In this document: one piece after another, positions 1 to 8,229 of the stretch | How the letters are laid out: each line of letters begins with the position of its first letter | Numbering within the stretch: the stretch's first letter is position 1 | Assembly (NCBI GenBank): GCA_963763575.1 | Contig: CAVXPD010000018.1 | Location: forward strand, 124,001-188,000 | Source of the DNA: Bog-473 sp963763575 | GTDB taxonomy: Bacteria; Actinomycetota; Acidimicrobiia; Acidimicrobiales; RAAP-2 | Length of the DNA: 64,000 nucleotides | Reading direction: 5' to 3' | Program-made: the position numbers and the translations under genes | Notes under the pieces: model-generated | What the model saw: the letters and a program-made list of their open reading frames with translations, nothing else | What the model was told of the DNA's origin: nothing | The model's database searches: none

Positions 1-433
1 GCAGGTAGCTGATGAGGAGTGCGACCAGCCCGAGGCCGATCGTCGCCTCAATGAAGGACAGCCAGATCCGGGTCGTCGTGTCGGGCTCGGCGAAGCCGAG
101 GGTTGTCAGGGACGAGCCGCTGATCTCGAAGGCCCGCTGGACCGAGAGCGACCCCGTGCCCCAGAAGATGCAGGTGAAGGCGATCACCATCAGGAGCATC
201 CACACGAGCGGCAGGCTGACGAGCGCCACGGGAGCGTAGAGCGCCCGCATCGCCATCGCCCGCGACCCGGCGTCCCACCGGTGGATCAACAACCGGTGGA
301 CCAGCGCGAAGACGGCTTCGGCCAGGCGCGGGAAGCCCCCCTGGGGCAGGACGACCGTCTTGAGCGCCGAACCCAAGATGCTGAGGGCGAGGACGGCGCC
401 GACGACGAAGAAAAGGATGTGAAGGGCGATCAT
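1..433 (-). CDS. Potassium-channel-like membrane protein, C-terminus cut off by the window start
   Basis: Reading from an ATG at 433 leftwards gives 144 residues with no stop before the window edge, so the 3' end is missing. A hydrophobic segment covers residues 2-21 and another 65-90. Residues 101-117 form a hydrophobic re-entrant stretch with SGSSLTTLGF, which resembles the pore loop of two-TM ion channels (TxGF/TxGY filter), and a further TM begins near 125. The layout TM, pore loop, TM is that of Ion_trans_2-type channels; the selectivity assignment is an inference from one short motif. It is transcribed in the same direction as the DUF1269 gene, 93 bp downstream of it. The family is not certain. 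Confidence 0.6.
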   Translation of the reverse strand, partial: MIALHILFFVVGAVLALSILGSALKTVVLPQGGFPRLAEAVFALVHRLLIHRWDAGSRAMAMRALYAPVALVSLPLVWMLLMVIAFTCIFWGTGSLSVQRAFEISGSSLTTLGFAEPDTTTRIWLSFIEATIGLGLVALLISYL

Positions 434-526
434 GGTCTGCGGCGTGCCGACCCGGGACGGGCCCGGGTGACGCTACTGCGTCGGTTTCGCCCGGGGCGGG
501 ACACGGAGTCCCAGCCGCCAGCTGCT

Positions 527-1036
527 CTAGGCGATCTCCTTTGCCGCCGCCTGCACCGCCTCGTCGATTCTCCCCTTGTCGAGCTCGAGCTCCTTGGCCA
601 CGCGCTTCTGAGCCTTGAGCTCGGCCTTCTCGAGGTAGGCCTCAATCGTGGTCTGGCCGACGACGACCAGGGCCGCCTCGCCCGCGTCGATGGCGTCGCC
701 GAACTCCTTCACGTCGGCGCGCGACATGCCCTTCCAGAGGTGCCCGCTCACTCCGCCGATGGCCGCGCCCACCAGCGCCGAGCCGATGATCGACGGCGGG
801 AACAGGATCCCGACCAGCGCGCCCACCCCGGCACCGCCCCACGCGCCGTGCCGCGTGGTGGTCTCGTCCTTGTTGACGTGGACCTTGCCCGCGTCGTCCT
901 TGGTCACCACGGCGGCGTCGAAGGTGCCGACGGCGCCCATGGCGTGCAGGTCCTTCACGACGTCGTAGTCGGCCCGGGCGTCGACTTCGCTGGCGTAGGT
1001 CCCGATGAAGATAAAAACGCCGTCGGTCTTGGACAT
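527..1036 (-). CDS. DUF1269 domain-containing membrane-associated protein
   Basis: A 169-residue protein starting at an ATG preceded by GAGAGGAGCG. The N-terminal part (FIFIGTYASEVDARADYDVV) is a compact alpha/beta region, followed by a glycine-rich hydrophobic hairpin around residues 67-95 (GGAGVGALVGILFPPS). The C-terminal third is helical, charged and ends at KEIA. This order is typical of the DUF1269 family, which has no established biochemical role. It is divergent from fhs across 145 bp in which no clear operator is seen. Confidence 0.8.
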   Translation of the reverse strand: MSKTDGVFIFIGTYASEVDARADYDVVKDLHAMGAVGTFDAAVVTKDDAGKVHVNKDETTTRHGAWGGAGVGALVGILFPPSIIGSALVGAAIGGVSGHLWKGMSRADVKEFGDAIDAGEAALVVVGQTTIEAYLEKAELKAQKRVAKELELDKGRIDEAVQAAAKEIA

Positions 1037-1181
1037 GGCCACGCTCCTCTCTGTGCAGCCCACGTCAAGGCGGTCGCACACATGAATCCTCCGGCCGCCA
1101 CCTTCCCGTGGCGGGCGTCCCGAGCGTAGGGCCTTTCGTCGCGTTCGTCCCGGCCCGGCGTCGGCGCCGGCGTCGTCTGGC

Positions 1182-2891
1182 ATGATCGACCCGGTGCCGC
1201 TCCCTCCTGCCATCGAGATCGCGCGCCGCGCCACCCTCCATCCGATCACCGAGATCGCCGCCCAGATGGGGATCTCGCCCGAGTTGCTCGAGCCCCACGG
1301 CAGCTACGTGGCCAAGGTCAGCCTCGATGCGGTCGAAGCCCTGTCCCACCGACCCACCGCTCGCTACATCGTAGTGACGGCCATGACGCCGACGCCGCTC
1401 GGCGAGGGCAAGACGACGACCACCATCGGGCTGGGCCAGGCCCTTGCGTGCATCGGGCGACGAGCCACTGTCGCTATCCGCCAGGCTTCCATGGGTCCCA
1501 CGTTCGGAATCAAGGGCGGCGCCGCCGGGGGCGGTTACAGCCAGGCGGTCCCCTTCGAGAGCCTCAACCTGCACCTGACCGGCGATATGCACGCGGTGAC
1601 CTCGGCCAACAACCTCCTGGCCGCCATGGTGGACAACCACCTGTTCACCGGGAACCGCCTCGGCATCGACTCGCAGGGCATCACCTGGCGACGCGTGCTC
1701 GACGTGAACGACCGCTCCCTGCGCAGCGTGGTCACCGGCCTCGGCAGCTCGCAGGACGGCATCCCACGGCAGACCGGATTCGACATTACCGCCGCGTCCG
1801 AGGCGATGGCGGTGCTCGCTCTGTCGCGCACGTTGCGCGACCTGCGCACCCGCATGGGTCGCATTGTCGTGGGCTACACACCCGACGGAGAGCCGGTGAG
1901 CGCGGAGCAACTCCGGGCGGCCGGCGCCATGACGGTGATCATGCGCGACGCCATCAAGCCCAACCTGCTCCAGACCCTCGAGCACACGCCGGTACTGGTA
2001 CATGCCGGACCGTTCGGCAACATCGCGCACGGCAACTCGTCGGTGGTCGCAGATCTCATCGGGATCCACTCCGGCGAATACCTGATCACCGAGGCGGGAT
2101 TCGGGGCCGACATGGGCGCCGAACGCTTCTTCAACATCAAGTGCCGAACGTCCGGACTCGTCCCCGACGCGGCAGTGGTCGTGACGACCGTGCGTGCGCT
2201 CAAGCTCCACTCGGGCCGCCACCGCGTCGTCGCGGGCCGGCCGCTGCCGACGGCGATGCTCGAGGAGAACCCCGACGAGGTCCACCTCGGCGCAGCGAAC
2301 CTCCTGGCTCATCTGGGCATCGTGCGTCGCCACGGCGTGACGCCCGTCGTCGCCATCAACGCGTTCGACGGCGATTTTGCCTCCGAGCACGCCGCCATCC
2401 GCGAGATCGCGGCCTCCGCCGGTGCACGCTCAGCCGTCTGCTCGCACTTCGAGAAAGGCGGCAAGGGCGCCGTCGAGCTCGCAGAGGCCGTGGCCGACGC
2501 GGCTGAAGAGCCGAGCGAGTTCCGGATGCTCTATGGGGACGAGGCCTCGCTGCGCCAGAAAATCGAGGCCATCGCGACCGAGGTCTACGGGGCCGACGGT
2601 GTCGACTACCAGCCGCTGGCGGCCCGCCAGCTCGATACCTACGAACGAGCCGGCTTTGGAGCCCTCCCGGTCTGCATCGCAAAGACACACCTCTCCATCT
2701 CGTCGGATCCCAAGCTTCTCGGCGCGCCCCGGGGCTGGCGTTTGCCCGTACGGGAGGCCCGGGCCAATGTGGGTGCCGGGTTCATCTACCTCATCAGTGG
2801 CGACATGCGCACCATGCCGGGGCTCTCGCGCAGCCCGGCCGCCGAGCAGATCGACATCGACGAGAACGGGAACGTGGTGGGCCTCTACTGA
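1182..2891 (+). CDS. fhs: Formate--tetrahydrofolate ligase
   Basis: This enzyme (EC 6.3.4.3) makes 10-formyl-THF from formate, THF and ATP, feeding one-carbon units to purine synthesis. The 569-residue length fits the family (about 555-560). The P-loop TPLGEGKTTTTIGLGQAL lies near residues 70-87. Conserved stretches follow: QASMGPTFGIKGGAAGGGYSQ, NLHLTGDMHAV and the C-terminal ISGDMRTMPGL. The start is the ATG of MIDPVPLPPAIEIARRA. An acyl-CoA dehydrogenase follows after 27 bp with its own strong ribosome binding site, so the two may be co-transcribed. Confidence 0.96.
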   Translation: MIDPVPLPPAIEIARRATLHPITEIAAQMGISPELLEPHGSYVAKVSLDAVEALSHRPTARYIVVTAMTPTPLGEGKTTTTIGLGQALACIGRRATVAIRQASMGPTFGIKGGAAGGGYSQAVPFESLNLHLTGDMHAVTSANNLLAAMVDNHLFTGNRLGIDSQGITWRRVLDVNDRSLRSVVTGLGSSQDGIPRQTGFDITAASEAMAVLALSRTLRDLRTRMGRIVVGYTPDGEPVSAEQLRAAGAMTVIMRDAIKPNLLQTLEHTPVLVHAGPFGNIAHGNSSVVADLIGIHSGEYLITEAGFGADMGAERFFNIKCRTSGLVPDAAVVVTTVRALKLHSGRHRVVAGRPLPTAMLEENPDEVHLGAANLLAHLGIVRRHGVTPVVAINAFDGDFASEHAAIREIAASAGARSAVCSHFEKGGKGAVELAEAVADAAEEPSEFRMLYGDEASLRQKIEAIATEVYGADGVDYQPLAARQLDTYERAGFGALPVCIAKTHLSISSDPKLLGAPRGWRLPVREARANVGAGFIYLISGDMRTMPGLSRSPAAEQIDIDENGNVVGLY

Positions 2892-2918
2892 GGCACTAAG
2901 CACAGGAGGTGCACGGAA

Positions 2919-4154
2919 ATGGCGATCGACTTCACCCTCGCTCCTGAGCACGAGGAGATCCGTGCCCGGGTGCGCTCCTTCATCCAGGACACCGTGCAGC
3001 CGCGGGTCAAGGGGTTCGACGACGAGGGCCGGGTGACCCAGCGCCACGAGTACCTGGTGACCATCCTGGAGCTGCGCGAGGAGGCCAAGCAGGCCGGCCT
3101 CTGGTTGCCGCACATGCCGAAGGAGTGGGGCGGGATGGGGCTCGGCCACGTGGCCTTGGCCATGGTGCAGACCGAGGCGGGCAAGGCCCGGCTCGGACCT
3201 TGGATCCTCAATTGCATGGCGCCCGACGAGGGCAACATGCACACGCTCCTGCACTGGGGCACCGACGAGCAGAAGGACAACTACCTCCGCCGGCTGTGTG
3301 AGGGGACGGCCATGTCGTGTTTCGCCATGACCGAGCCCGAGGTGGCCGGCTCAGACCCCACCCTCATTCAGACCCGTGCCGAAAAGGACGGGGACGAGTG
3401 GATCATCAACGGCCACAAGTGGTTCATCTCCAACGCGCGCCGGTCCCAATTCGCCATCCTCATCGCCCGGACCGAGCCTGACGTCCCGCCCGGCTCGCGG
3501 GGTGCCAACACCGCCTTCCTGGTCGACCTGCCCGCGGAGGGGTGGAACGACGTGCGCGAGGTCGAGACGATGCACGGCTCGACCGGCCACTCCGAGATCG
3601 TGATCCAGGACCTGCGGGTGCACGACTCGCAGATTCTCGGGGGCAGGGGCAACGGCCACCGGCTCGGCCAGTACCGTCTCGGGCCGGCCCGCCTCGCGCA
3701 CTGCATGCGTTGGATCGCGCAAGCCGAGACGGCGCTGGACATGATGGTGGACCGCGCCTTGCACCGATACTCCCACGGCTCGCTGCTCGCTGAGAAGCAG
3801 GGGGTGCAGTGGTTGATCGCGGACTCTGCCCTCGAGCTGTACCAATGCAAGCTCATGGTGCTGCACGCGGCCTACAAGATCGACCGCGGCGACGACTTCC
3901 GCACCGAGGTCTCCATGGCCAAGCACTTCGTGGCCAACAGTCTCAACCGCATCATCGACCGCTCCATGCAGGTCCACGGCGCGCTCGGGTACTCCACCGA
4001 CACCCCGCTGGCCAGCATGCTCCAGCACGCGCGCTGGGCGCGATTTGCGGACGGTGCCGACGAGATCCATCAGATGCGGATTGCGGAGCGCACCATCGCC
4101 GCCTACCAGGACACCGGCTCGACCCAGTCCGCCACCGGCGCACTGCCCCTCTGA
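2919..4154 (+). CDS. Acyl-CoA dehydrogenase, ACAD10/11-like type
   Basis: An FAD-dependent acyl-CoA dehydrogenase of 411 residues, presumed to act in fatty acid or related acyl-CoA oxidation. An AGGAGGT ribosome binding site sits just upstream of the ATG. FAD and substrate loops are visible as FAMTEPEVAGSDPTLIQTRA, GHKWFISNA and HGSTGHSEIVIQD. Near the C-terminus, where most family members have YEGTxEI with the catalytic Glu, this protein has FADGADEIHQ. That puts Asp at the base position, as in many ACAD10/11-type and bacterial FadE enzymes. The substrate cannot be read from sequence. Confidence 0.92.
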   Translation: MAIDFTLAPEHEEIRARVRSFIQDTVQPRVKGFDDEGRVTQRHEYLVTILELREEAKQAGLWLPHMPKEWGGMGLGHVALAMVQTEAGKARLGPWILNCMAPDEGNMHTLLHWGTDEQKDNYLRRLCEGTAMSCFAMTEPEVAGSDPTLIQTRAEKDGDEWIINGHKWFISNARRSQFAILIARTEPDVPPGSRGANTAFLVDLPAEGWNDVREVETMHGSTGHSEIVIQDLRVHDSQILGGRGNGHRLGQYRLGPARLAHCMRWIAQAETALDMMVDRALHRYSHGSLLAEKQGVQWLIADSALELYQCKLMVLHAAYKIDRGDDFRTEVSMAKHFVANSLNRIIDRSMQVHGALGYSTDTPLASMLQHARWARFADGADEIHQMRIAERTIAAYQDTGSTQSATGALPL

Positions 4155-4157
4155 TCG

Positions 4158-4463
4158 ATGGGCTGCGTCTTCGCCCTGATCTCGGCGATCTCGGCCCGGT
4201 TCGCGCTCTTCCTCGTCTGGATCTTCACCGACCGCCTGACCATCGCCTTCCGGTCCGGATGGGAGGGGGTCCTCGGGTTCATCTTCCTCCCGTACACGAC
4301 CCTCTTCTACGCCCTGGTGTACGCGCCGGGGAAGGGCGTCGACGCCTTCGGCTGGGTGATCGTCACGCTCGGCGTCCTGCTCGACCTCTCCTCCGGGCTG
4401 TTCGGGTCGCGGGGGCGGCGCCGGCGTTCCGGCACCGCGAACTCGAGGATCGCCAGCCACTAG
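4158..4463 (+). CDS. Small three-TM membrane protein of unknown function
   Basis: A 101-residue protein starting three bases after the acyl-CoA dehydrogenase stop. Three hydrophobic segments are visible at about residues 4-24, 38-57 and 65-80, ending in a basic tail RGRRRRS. It is hydrophobic in the chosen frame with a normal GC-rich codon pattern, so it is probably a real gene rather than a chance ORF. No family is recognised with confidence. It converges on tsaD with only four bases between the stop codons. Confidence 0.65.
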   Translation: MGCVFALISAISARFALFLVWIFTDRLTIAFRSGWEGVLGFIFLPYTTLFYALVYAPGKGVDAFGWVIVTLGVLLDLSSGLFGSRGRRRRSGTANSRIASH

Positions 4464-4467
4464 CCCA

Positions 4468-5466
4468 TTAGGAGAAGTGCAGCCGCAGGTCGGGCTCGGG
4501 CCCGAATCCGGGCGGGCTCGGTCCCGCCGTGGCCAACTTCTGCCAGCCGGCGACGCCGATCATGGCTGCATTGTCCGTCGCCATCGCCTGCGGCGGGATG
4601 AGCAGGGAGGCGCCGAACTCGTCGGCCAGCGCCTTGGCCCGGGTCCGCAGGATCGGGCTGGCCGCCACCCCGCCCACGATGGCCAGTGCCGGATCGCCGA
4701 ACTCTTCGAGGGCGCGTCGCAACTTCGCCGCCAGCACGTCCATGCACGCCGCGACGAACGACGCCGCCACCTCGGAGGTCGAGAAGTCGGGATGGGCGCG
4801 GGTGTAATTGACCACCGCCGTCTTCAAGCCCGAGAACGAGAACGAGTACCCGTCGTCGAGCATCGGCCGCGGGAACCCGAGCGCGTCGTCCCCGCCGGCG
4901 GCGAGCCGGTCGAGCACGGGGCCGCCCGGATACCCGAGCCCGAGGAAGCGGGCCACCTTGTCGTATGCCTCGCCGATCGAGTCGTCGACGGTCTCGCCGA
5001 GCAGCTCGTAACGGCCGGGCCGGGTGGATCGCGTGAGCATGCAGTGGCCGCCCGAGACGAGTAGCGCCGTCTGCGGGAAGGGCACCTGCCCGTCGGCCAG
5101 GTAGACGCTGGCCAGGTGGCCCTCGAGGTGGTTGACGCCCACGACCGGGATGCCCCAGCCCAGAGCGAGCGCCTTGGCCGTCGCGATGCCGACGAGCAGT
5201 GCGCCGACCAGGCCCGGACCCGAGGTCACTGCGACCGCCGCAAGATCGGGCCCGAGACACCCCGCCTCCTCGAGGGCTCGCGCCACGATGGGCGTGATCG
5301 TCTCGAGATGGGCGCGGCTGGCCAACTCGGGGACGACCCCGCCGAACGACCTGTGCAGGTCGACCTGGCTGGCGACGACGGAGGAGCGGACGAGGCCCGC
5401 CTCGTCGACGACCGCCGCCGCCGTCTCGTCGCACGAGGTCTCGAGCGCCAGCAGCAGCGCGCTCAC
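4468..5466 (-). CDS. tsaD: tRNA N6-threonylcarbamoyladenosine transferase TsaD
   Basis: TsaD transfers the threonylcarbamoyl group to A37 of ANN-decoding tRNAs. The protein begins SALLLALETSCDETAAAV, the classic ASKHA start. It carries GGVVPELASRAHLE and the metal-binding HxxxH in GVNHLEGHLASVYL, plus the later ASPILRTRAKALADEF and MATDNAAMIG. The start is a GTG at 5466 whose GTGA overlaps the stop of tsaC, so the two genes are translationally coupled. The product is 332 residues, normal for TsaD. tsaB, rimI and tsaE are not in this window. Confidence 0.95.
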   Translation of the reverse strand: MSALLLALETSCDETAAAVVDEAGLVRSSVVASQVDLHRSFGGVVPELASRAHLETITPIVARALEEAGCLGPDLAAVAVTSGPGLVGALLVGIATAKALALGWGIPVVGVNHLEGHLASVYLADGQVPFPQTALLVSGGHCMLTRSTRPGRYELLGETVDDSIGEAYDKVARFLGLGYPGGPVLDRLAAGGDDALGFPRPMLDDGYSFSFSGLKTAVVNYTRAHPDFSTSEVAASFVAACMDVLAAKLRRALEEFGDPALAIVGGVAASPILRTRAKALADEFGASLLIPPQAMATDNAAMIGVAGWQKLATAGPSPPGFGPEPDLRLHFS

Positions 5467-6122
5467 GGTGCGCCGGCGAGCGCGCCCGCCACCTCTTCCC
5501 GTGAGATGGCGCCCTCGCGTTCGACGATGGGCAGAATGCCGCGCACGTTGACCAGCGTCGAGGGGACCTCCGCCAGTGGGCCGCCGTCGACGATCAGGTC
5601 GACGGACGCCCCGAGACGCACCGCCACGTCCTCGGCGGTGCGCGGGGTGGGAGCGCCGTGCGGGTTCGCGCTGGTGACCACGAGCACACCTGTCCCCGAC
5701 AGCACCGCCCGCAGGAAGGCATGGTCGGGGATGCGGACCGCCACCTCTTCCCGGCCGGCCAGCCAGGCAGGTCGCGCGTCGCCGGACGCGAAGCCGAACG
5801 CCAGGGTGAGCGGTCCGGGCCACCACATTCGGGCCAGGGTCCGGGCGGCCGCGTTGAACTCCACGCCCAGCGCGCGCACCTGATCGAGCGAGGCGGCCAG
5901 GACCGGAAGGTGCATCCCCTCGGGGCGTCCCTTGACCCTGTAGACGGCGCTGACCGCGCGCTCGTCTCCCGGGCGGGCCGCGAGGCCGTACACGGTGTCG
6001 GTCGGTACCACGACGATGCCCCCGGCGTCGAGCATTTCGGTTGCGACGGCCGCTCCGGCGTCGTCGGCGGGAACGGACCTCGTCACGCCGCCGCCGGACG
6101 CAGCCGAGTGCGTCTCTCCCAT
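5463..6122 (-). CDS. tsaC: L-threonylcarbamoyladenylate synthase (TsaC/Sua5 family)
   Basis: This enzyme makes threonylcarbamoyl-AMP from threonine, bicarbonate and ATP, the substrate used by the TsaD complex. The 219 residues contain the YrdC core: GGIVVVPTDTVYGLAARPGD, the KGRPEGMHLPVL loop, WWPGPLTLAF and VVTSANPHG. There is no extended C-terminal Sua5 domain, so it is the short TsaC-like form. It lies 8 bp downstream of the VOC gene and overlaps tsaD by GTGA. An internal GTG (VTRSVPADDAG) is an alternative start about 12 residues further on. Confidence 0.94.
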   Translation of the reverse strand: MGETHSAASGGGVTRSVPADDAGAAVATEMLDAGGIVVVPTDTVYGLAARPGDERAVSAVYRVKGRPEGMHLPVLAASLDQVRALGVEFNAAARTLARMWWPGPLTLAFGFASGDARPAWLAGREEVAVRIPDHAFLRAVLSGTGVLVVTSANPHGAPTPRTAEDVAVRLGASVDLIVDGGPLAEVPSTLVNVRGILPIVEREGAISREEVAGALAGAP

Positions 6123-6130
6123 CGGTCGGC

Positions 6131-6589
6131 TCAGAGCTTCAGGGGTCGGACAGCGGCGCCGATCAGGGCAGGCTCCGTCCTCCAGTCCACGCCGGGCACG
6201 TCGACGTACAGCTCGATCTCGTTGCCGTCGGGGTCGAGGATGTACACGCTGTGCGTGACCGTGTGATCGGAGGCCCCGACGACGGTGGCCCCGGCCTCGC
6301 GCACCTGGGCCAGGGCGGCGCGCAGGTCGTCGTCGGTCTCGCCCACGTTGAGGCCGAAGTGATAGAGACCGACGTGGCGCCCCTGCGGGATCGGTGCGAC
6401 GTCGGCACCCACCTCGATGAGCAGGAGCTCGTGGTGGGTTCGGCCCGACGAGAACGCGGCGACGCCGACCGGGTCGTTCCCTGCGTCGGGCAGGACCTGG
6501 CGCCAGCCCAGGACGTCGCGGTAGAAGGCCGCCGAGCGGCGGACGTCGCGCACGTAGAGCACGAGGTGGCCGAGCTCGCGAACCGTCAT
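6131..6589 (-). CDS. VOC-family protein (glyoxalase / extradiol dioxygenase fold)
   Basis: A 152-residue two-module VOC protein. It opens with ELGHLVLYVRDVRRSAAFYRDVLGW and ends with YILDPDGNEIELYVDVPG, as in catechol 2,3-dioxygenase-like proteins. Candidate metal ligands are His8, His77 and Glu126, all present, so a metal-dependent enzyme is possible. The substrate is unknown. Its ATG overlaps the WS/DGAT stop codon as ATGA. Confidence 0.85.
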   Translation of the reverse strand: MTVRELGHLVLYVRDVRRSAAFYRDVLGWRQVLPDAGNDPVGVAAFSSGRTHHELLLIEVGADVAPIPQGRHVGLYHFGLNVGETDDDLRAALAQVREAGATVVGASDHTVTHSVYILDPDGNEIELYVDVPGVDWRTEPALIGAAVRPLKL

Positions 6590-8103
6590 CCGCTCACGCT
6601 ACCGCTCGTTTCGGCGTCCTCCGACGCTGCGGTCCGGATCCGCCGCGCGGTCTCGGGCATGCCCGGGCCGAGATGGAGCGGCACGTCGAAAGGTTCCGGC
6701 GCCAGCCCCGCCGCCTCCATGAGCTCGGTGAGCGCGTGCGGGATGGCCGCCGCCACGTCCCAGAGGCGAGGTACCGCGCGCGCGTCGGATGCCAGGCCCC
6801 AATAGAGCACGCCCATGTAGCTCATGATCGTGATGTTCAGACCCATCCCGTCCATCACCGGGCCGAGCGGGAACATGCCCAGCATCCGGCTCCCCCCCAG
6901 GTAGAGCGGGAAGTCGGGCCCGGGCACGTTCGACACCACCAGGTTGGCCACCGGGCGGTGCCGGTCCGCCAGTTTCATCCCCGTGTAGAGGCGCGCCGCC
7001 ATGGCGAAGACGTTGGGGCTGGCGTGCTCGGCCCAGTTCTGCAGCATGGTGGCCCCGAGCGCCTTGTGCTCCTCCTTGGCCCCCTTGGTGCCGTCGTGGA
7101 TGGCGCGAAGCCGCTCGATCGGGTCGTCGAGCTGGGTGGGCAGCTGCACGAACATGCTCGACACCTTGTTGGAGCCCTTCAGCTCGGCCACGTCGGGCGT
7201 GACCGAGACCGGGACCACCGAGACGAGCGGGATCTCGGGCAGCTCGTCACCCGCCAGGAGGTAGGTGCGCAGGGCGCCCGTCACCATGGCGAGCACGACG
7301 TCGTTCACCGTCGTGCCGATCTCGTTCTTCAGCTTCTTGGCGTCGGCCAGGCTGGCGGCGGCAAAGGCGACCCGTCGGCGTGCGTGCACGGCGACGTTGA
7401 TGGAGGTGCGCGGCGCCGTGAGTGGGAGCGCCCCCTTCGCATCGGCCCCTCGCCGGATGCGGCCCACGCCGAAGAGATTGCGTGTCGTCCGCAGCATCAT
7501 GCGCCCGACGTCGAACGGCGCCACCAGTGCGGCCACCATCGCCTGGGAGACAAGCTCCACGCCGGAGGGGATGCGGGAGTCGAGTTGGCGGGCCGTCATC
7601 GGCGCGGTCTCCGGGGGATCGGGTTCCAGGTCGAAGAGCACGCCCAGGAGCTCGGCTCCCGAGACGCCGTCGATGGTGCTGTGGTGCATCTTGGCGACCA
7701 GGGCGATCTTGCCGTCCTCGACGCCCTCGACGATCCACATCTCCCACAGGGGGCGGTCGCGGTGGAGCTGACGGCTGATCACGTCGGCCGCGAAGTCGCC
7801 GAGCTCGCGCATGCCACCGGGGGCGGGGAGCGCCGCCCGGCGCAGATGGTTGTCGATGTCGAACTCGGGGTCGTCGACCCAGACCGGGTGGCCGAGCCGC
7901 ATCGGCACCTCGACCAAGCGTCGCTGGAAGACCGGGGCCAGCGGGATCCGGTCCTCGATCAGCTGACGGATCCGTCGGAAGGAGTACCCACCCGGCACCG
8001 TGGAGGGATCGAAGACGGCCGTCATCGCGACGTGCATGTGCAGGGTCGGCGTCTCCATGTAGAGGAAGCTGGCATCGAGCCCACTGAGGCGTTCGGGGGT
8101 CAC
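6586..8103 (-). CDS. Wax ester synthase / diacylglycerol acyltransferase (WS/DGAT)
   Basis: A 505-residue acyltransferase that esterifies acyl-CoA to diacylglycerol or fatty alcohols for storage lipid. The protein starts VTPERLSGLDASFLYMETP, the usual WS/DGAT N-terminus. The catalytic HHxxxDG is MHHSTIDGVSG near residue 135. The later NLVVSNVPGPDFPLYL (PLW-type/ND region) is also present. I chose the GTG at 8103 because GGAAGGAG lies 6 bases before it; an ATG at 8136 would add 11 atypical residues. It is the first gene of the WS/DGAT-VOC-tsaC-tsaD operon. Confidence 0.93.
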   Translation of the reverse strand: MTPERLSGLDASFLYMETPTLHMHVAMTAVFDPSTVPGGYSFRRIRQLIEDRIPLAPVFQRRLVEVPMRLGHPVWVDDPEFDIDNHLRRAALPAPGGMRELGDFAADVISRQLHRDRPLWEMWIVEGVEDGKIALVAKMHHSTIDGVSGAELLGVLFDLEPDPPETAPMTARQLDSRIPSGVELVSQAMVAALVAPFDVGRMMLRTTRNLFGVGRIRRGADAKGALPLTAPRTSINVAVHARRRVAFAAASLADAKKLKNEIGTTVNDVVLAMVTGALRTYLLAGDELPEIPLVSVVPVSVTPDVAELKGSNKVSSMFVQLPTQLDDPIERLRAIHDGTKGAKEEHKALGATMLQNWAEHASPNVFAMAARLYTGMKLADRHRPVANLVVSNVPGPDFPLYLGGSRMLGMFPLGPVMDGMGLNITIMSYMGVLYWGLASDARAVPRLWDVAAAIPHALTELMEAAGLAPEPFDVPLHLGPGMPETARRIRTAASEDAETSGSVSG

Positions 8104-8229
8104 AGAGGCTCCTTCCTCGCTCGTGCCTCTCGTCATAACCTGACACCAACTCCCATGCGGGGCAAACGGGGAACTGCCCCCGACCAGGGCGGACCTGCAC
8201 CTCGCGGGGGTTCGGGCGATGATGGAGCG

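Noticed and set aside
281..1129. Long plus-strand frame opposite the channel-like and DUF1269 genes
   Set aside because: Arg/Asp/Gly-rich translation without domains, antisense to two genes with real motifs; a high-GC shadow.
6673..8229. Continuous plus-strand extension that would make the esterase 942 residues
   Set aside because: The extra part is antisense to WS/DGAT and has shadow composition; the esterase has its own GTG and ribosome binding site at 8230.
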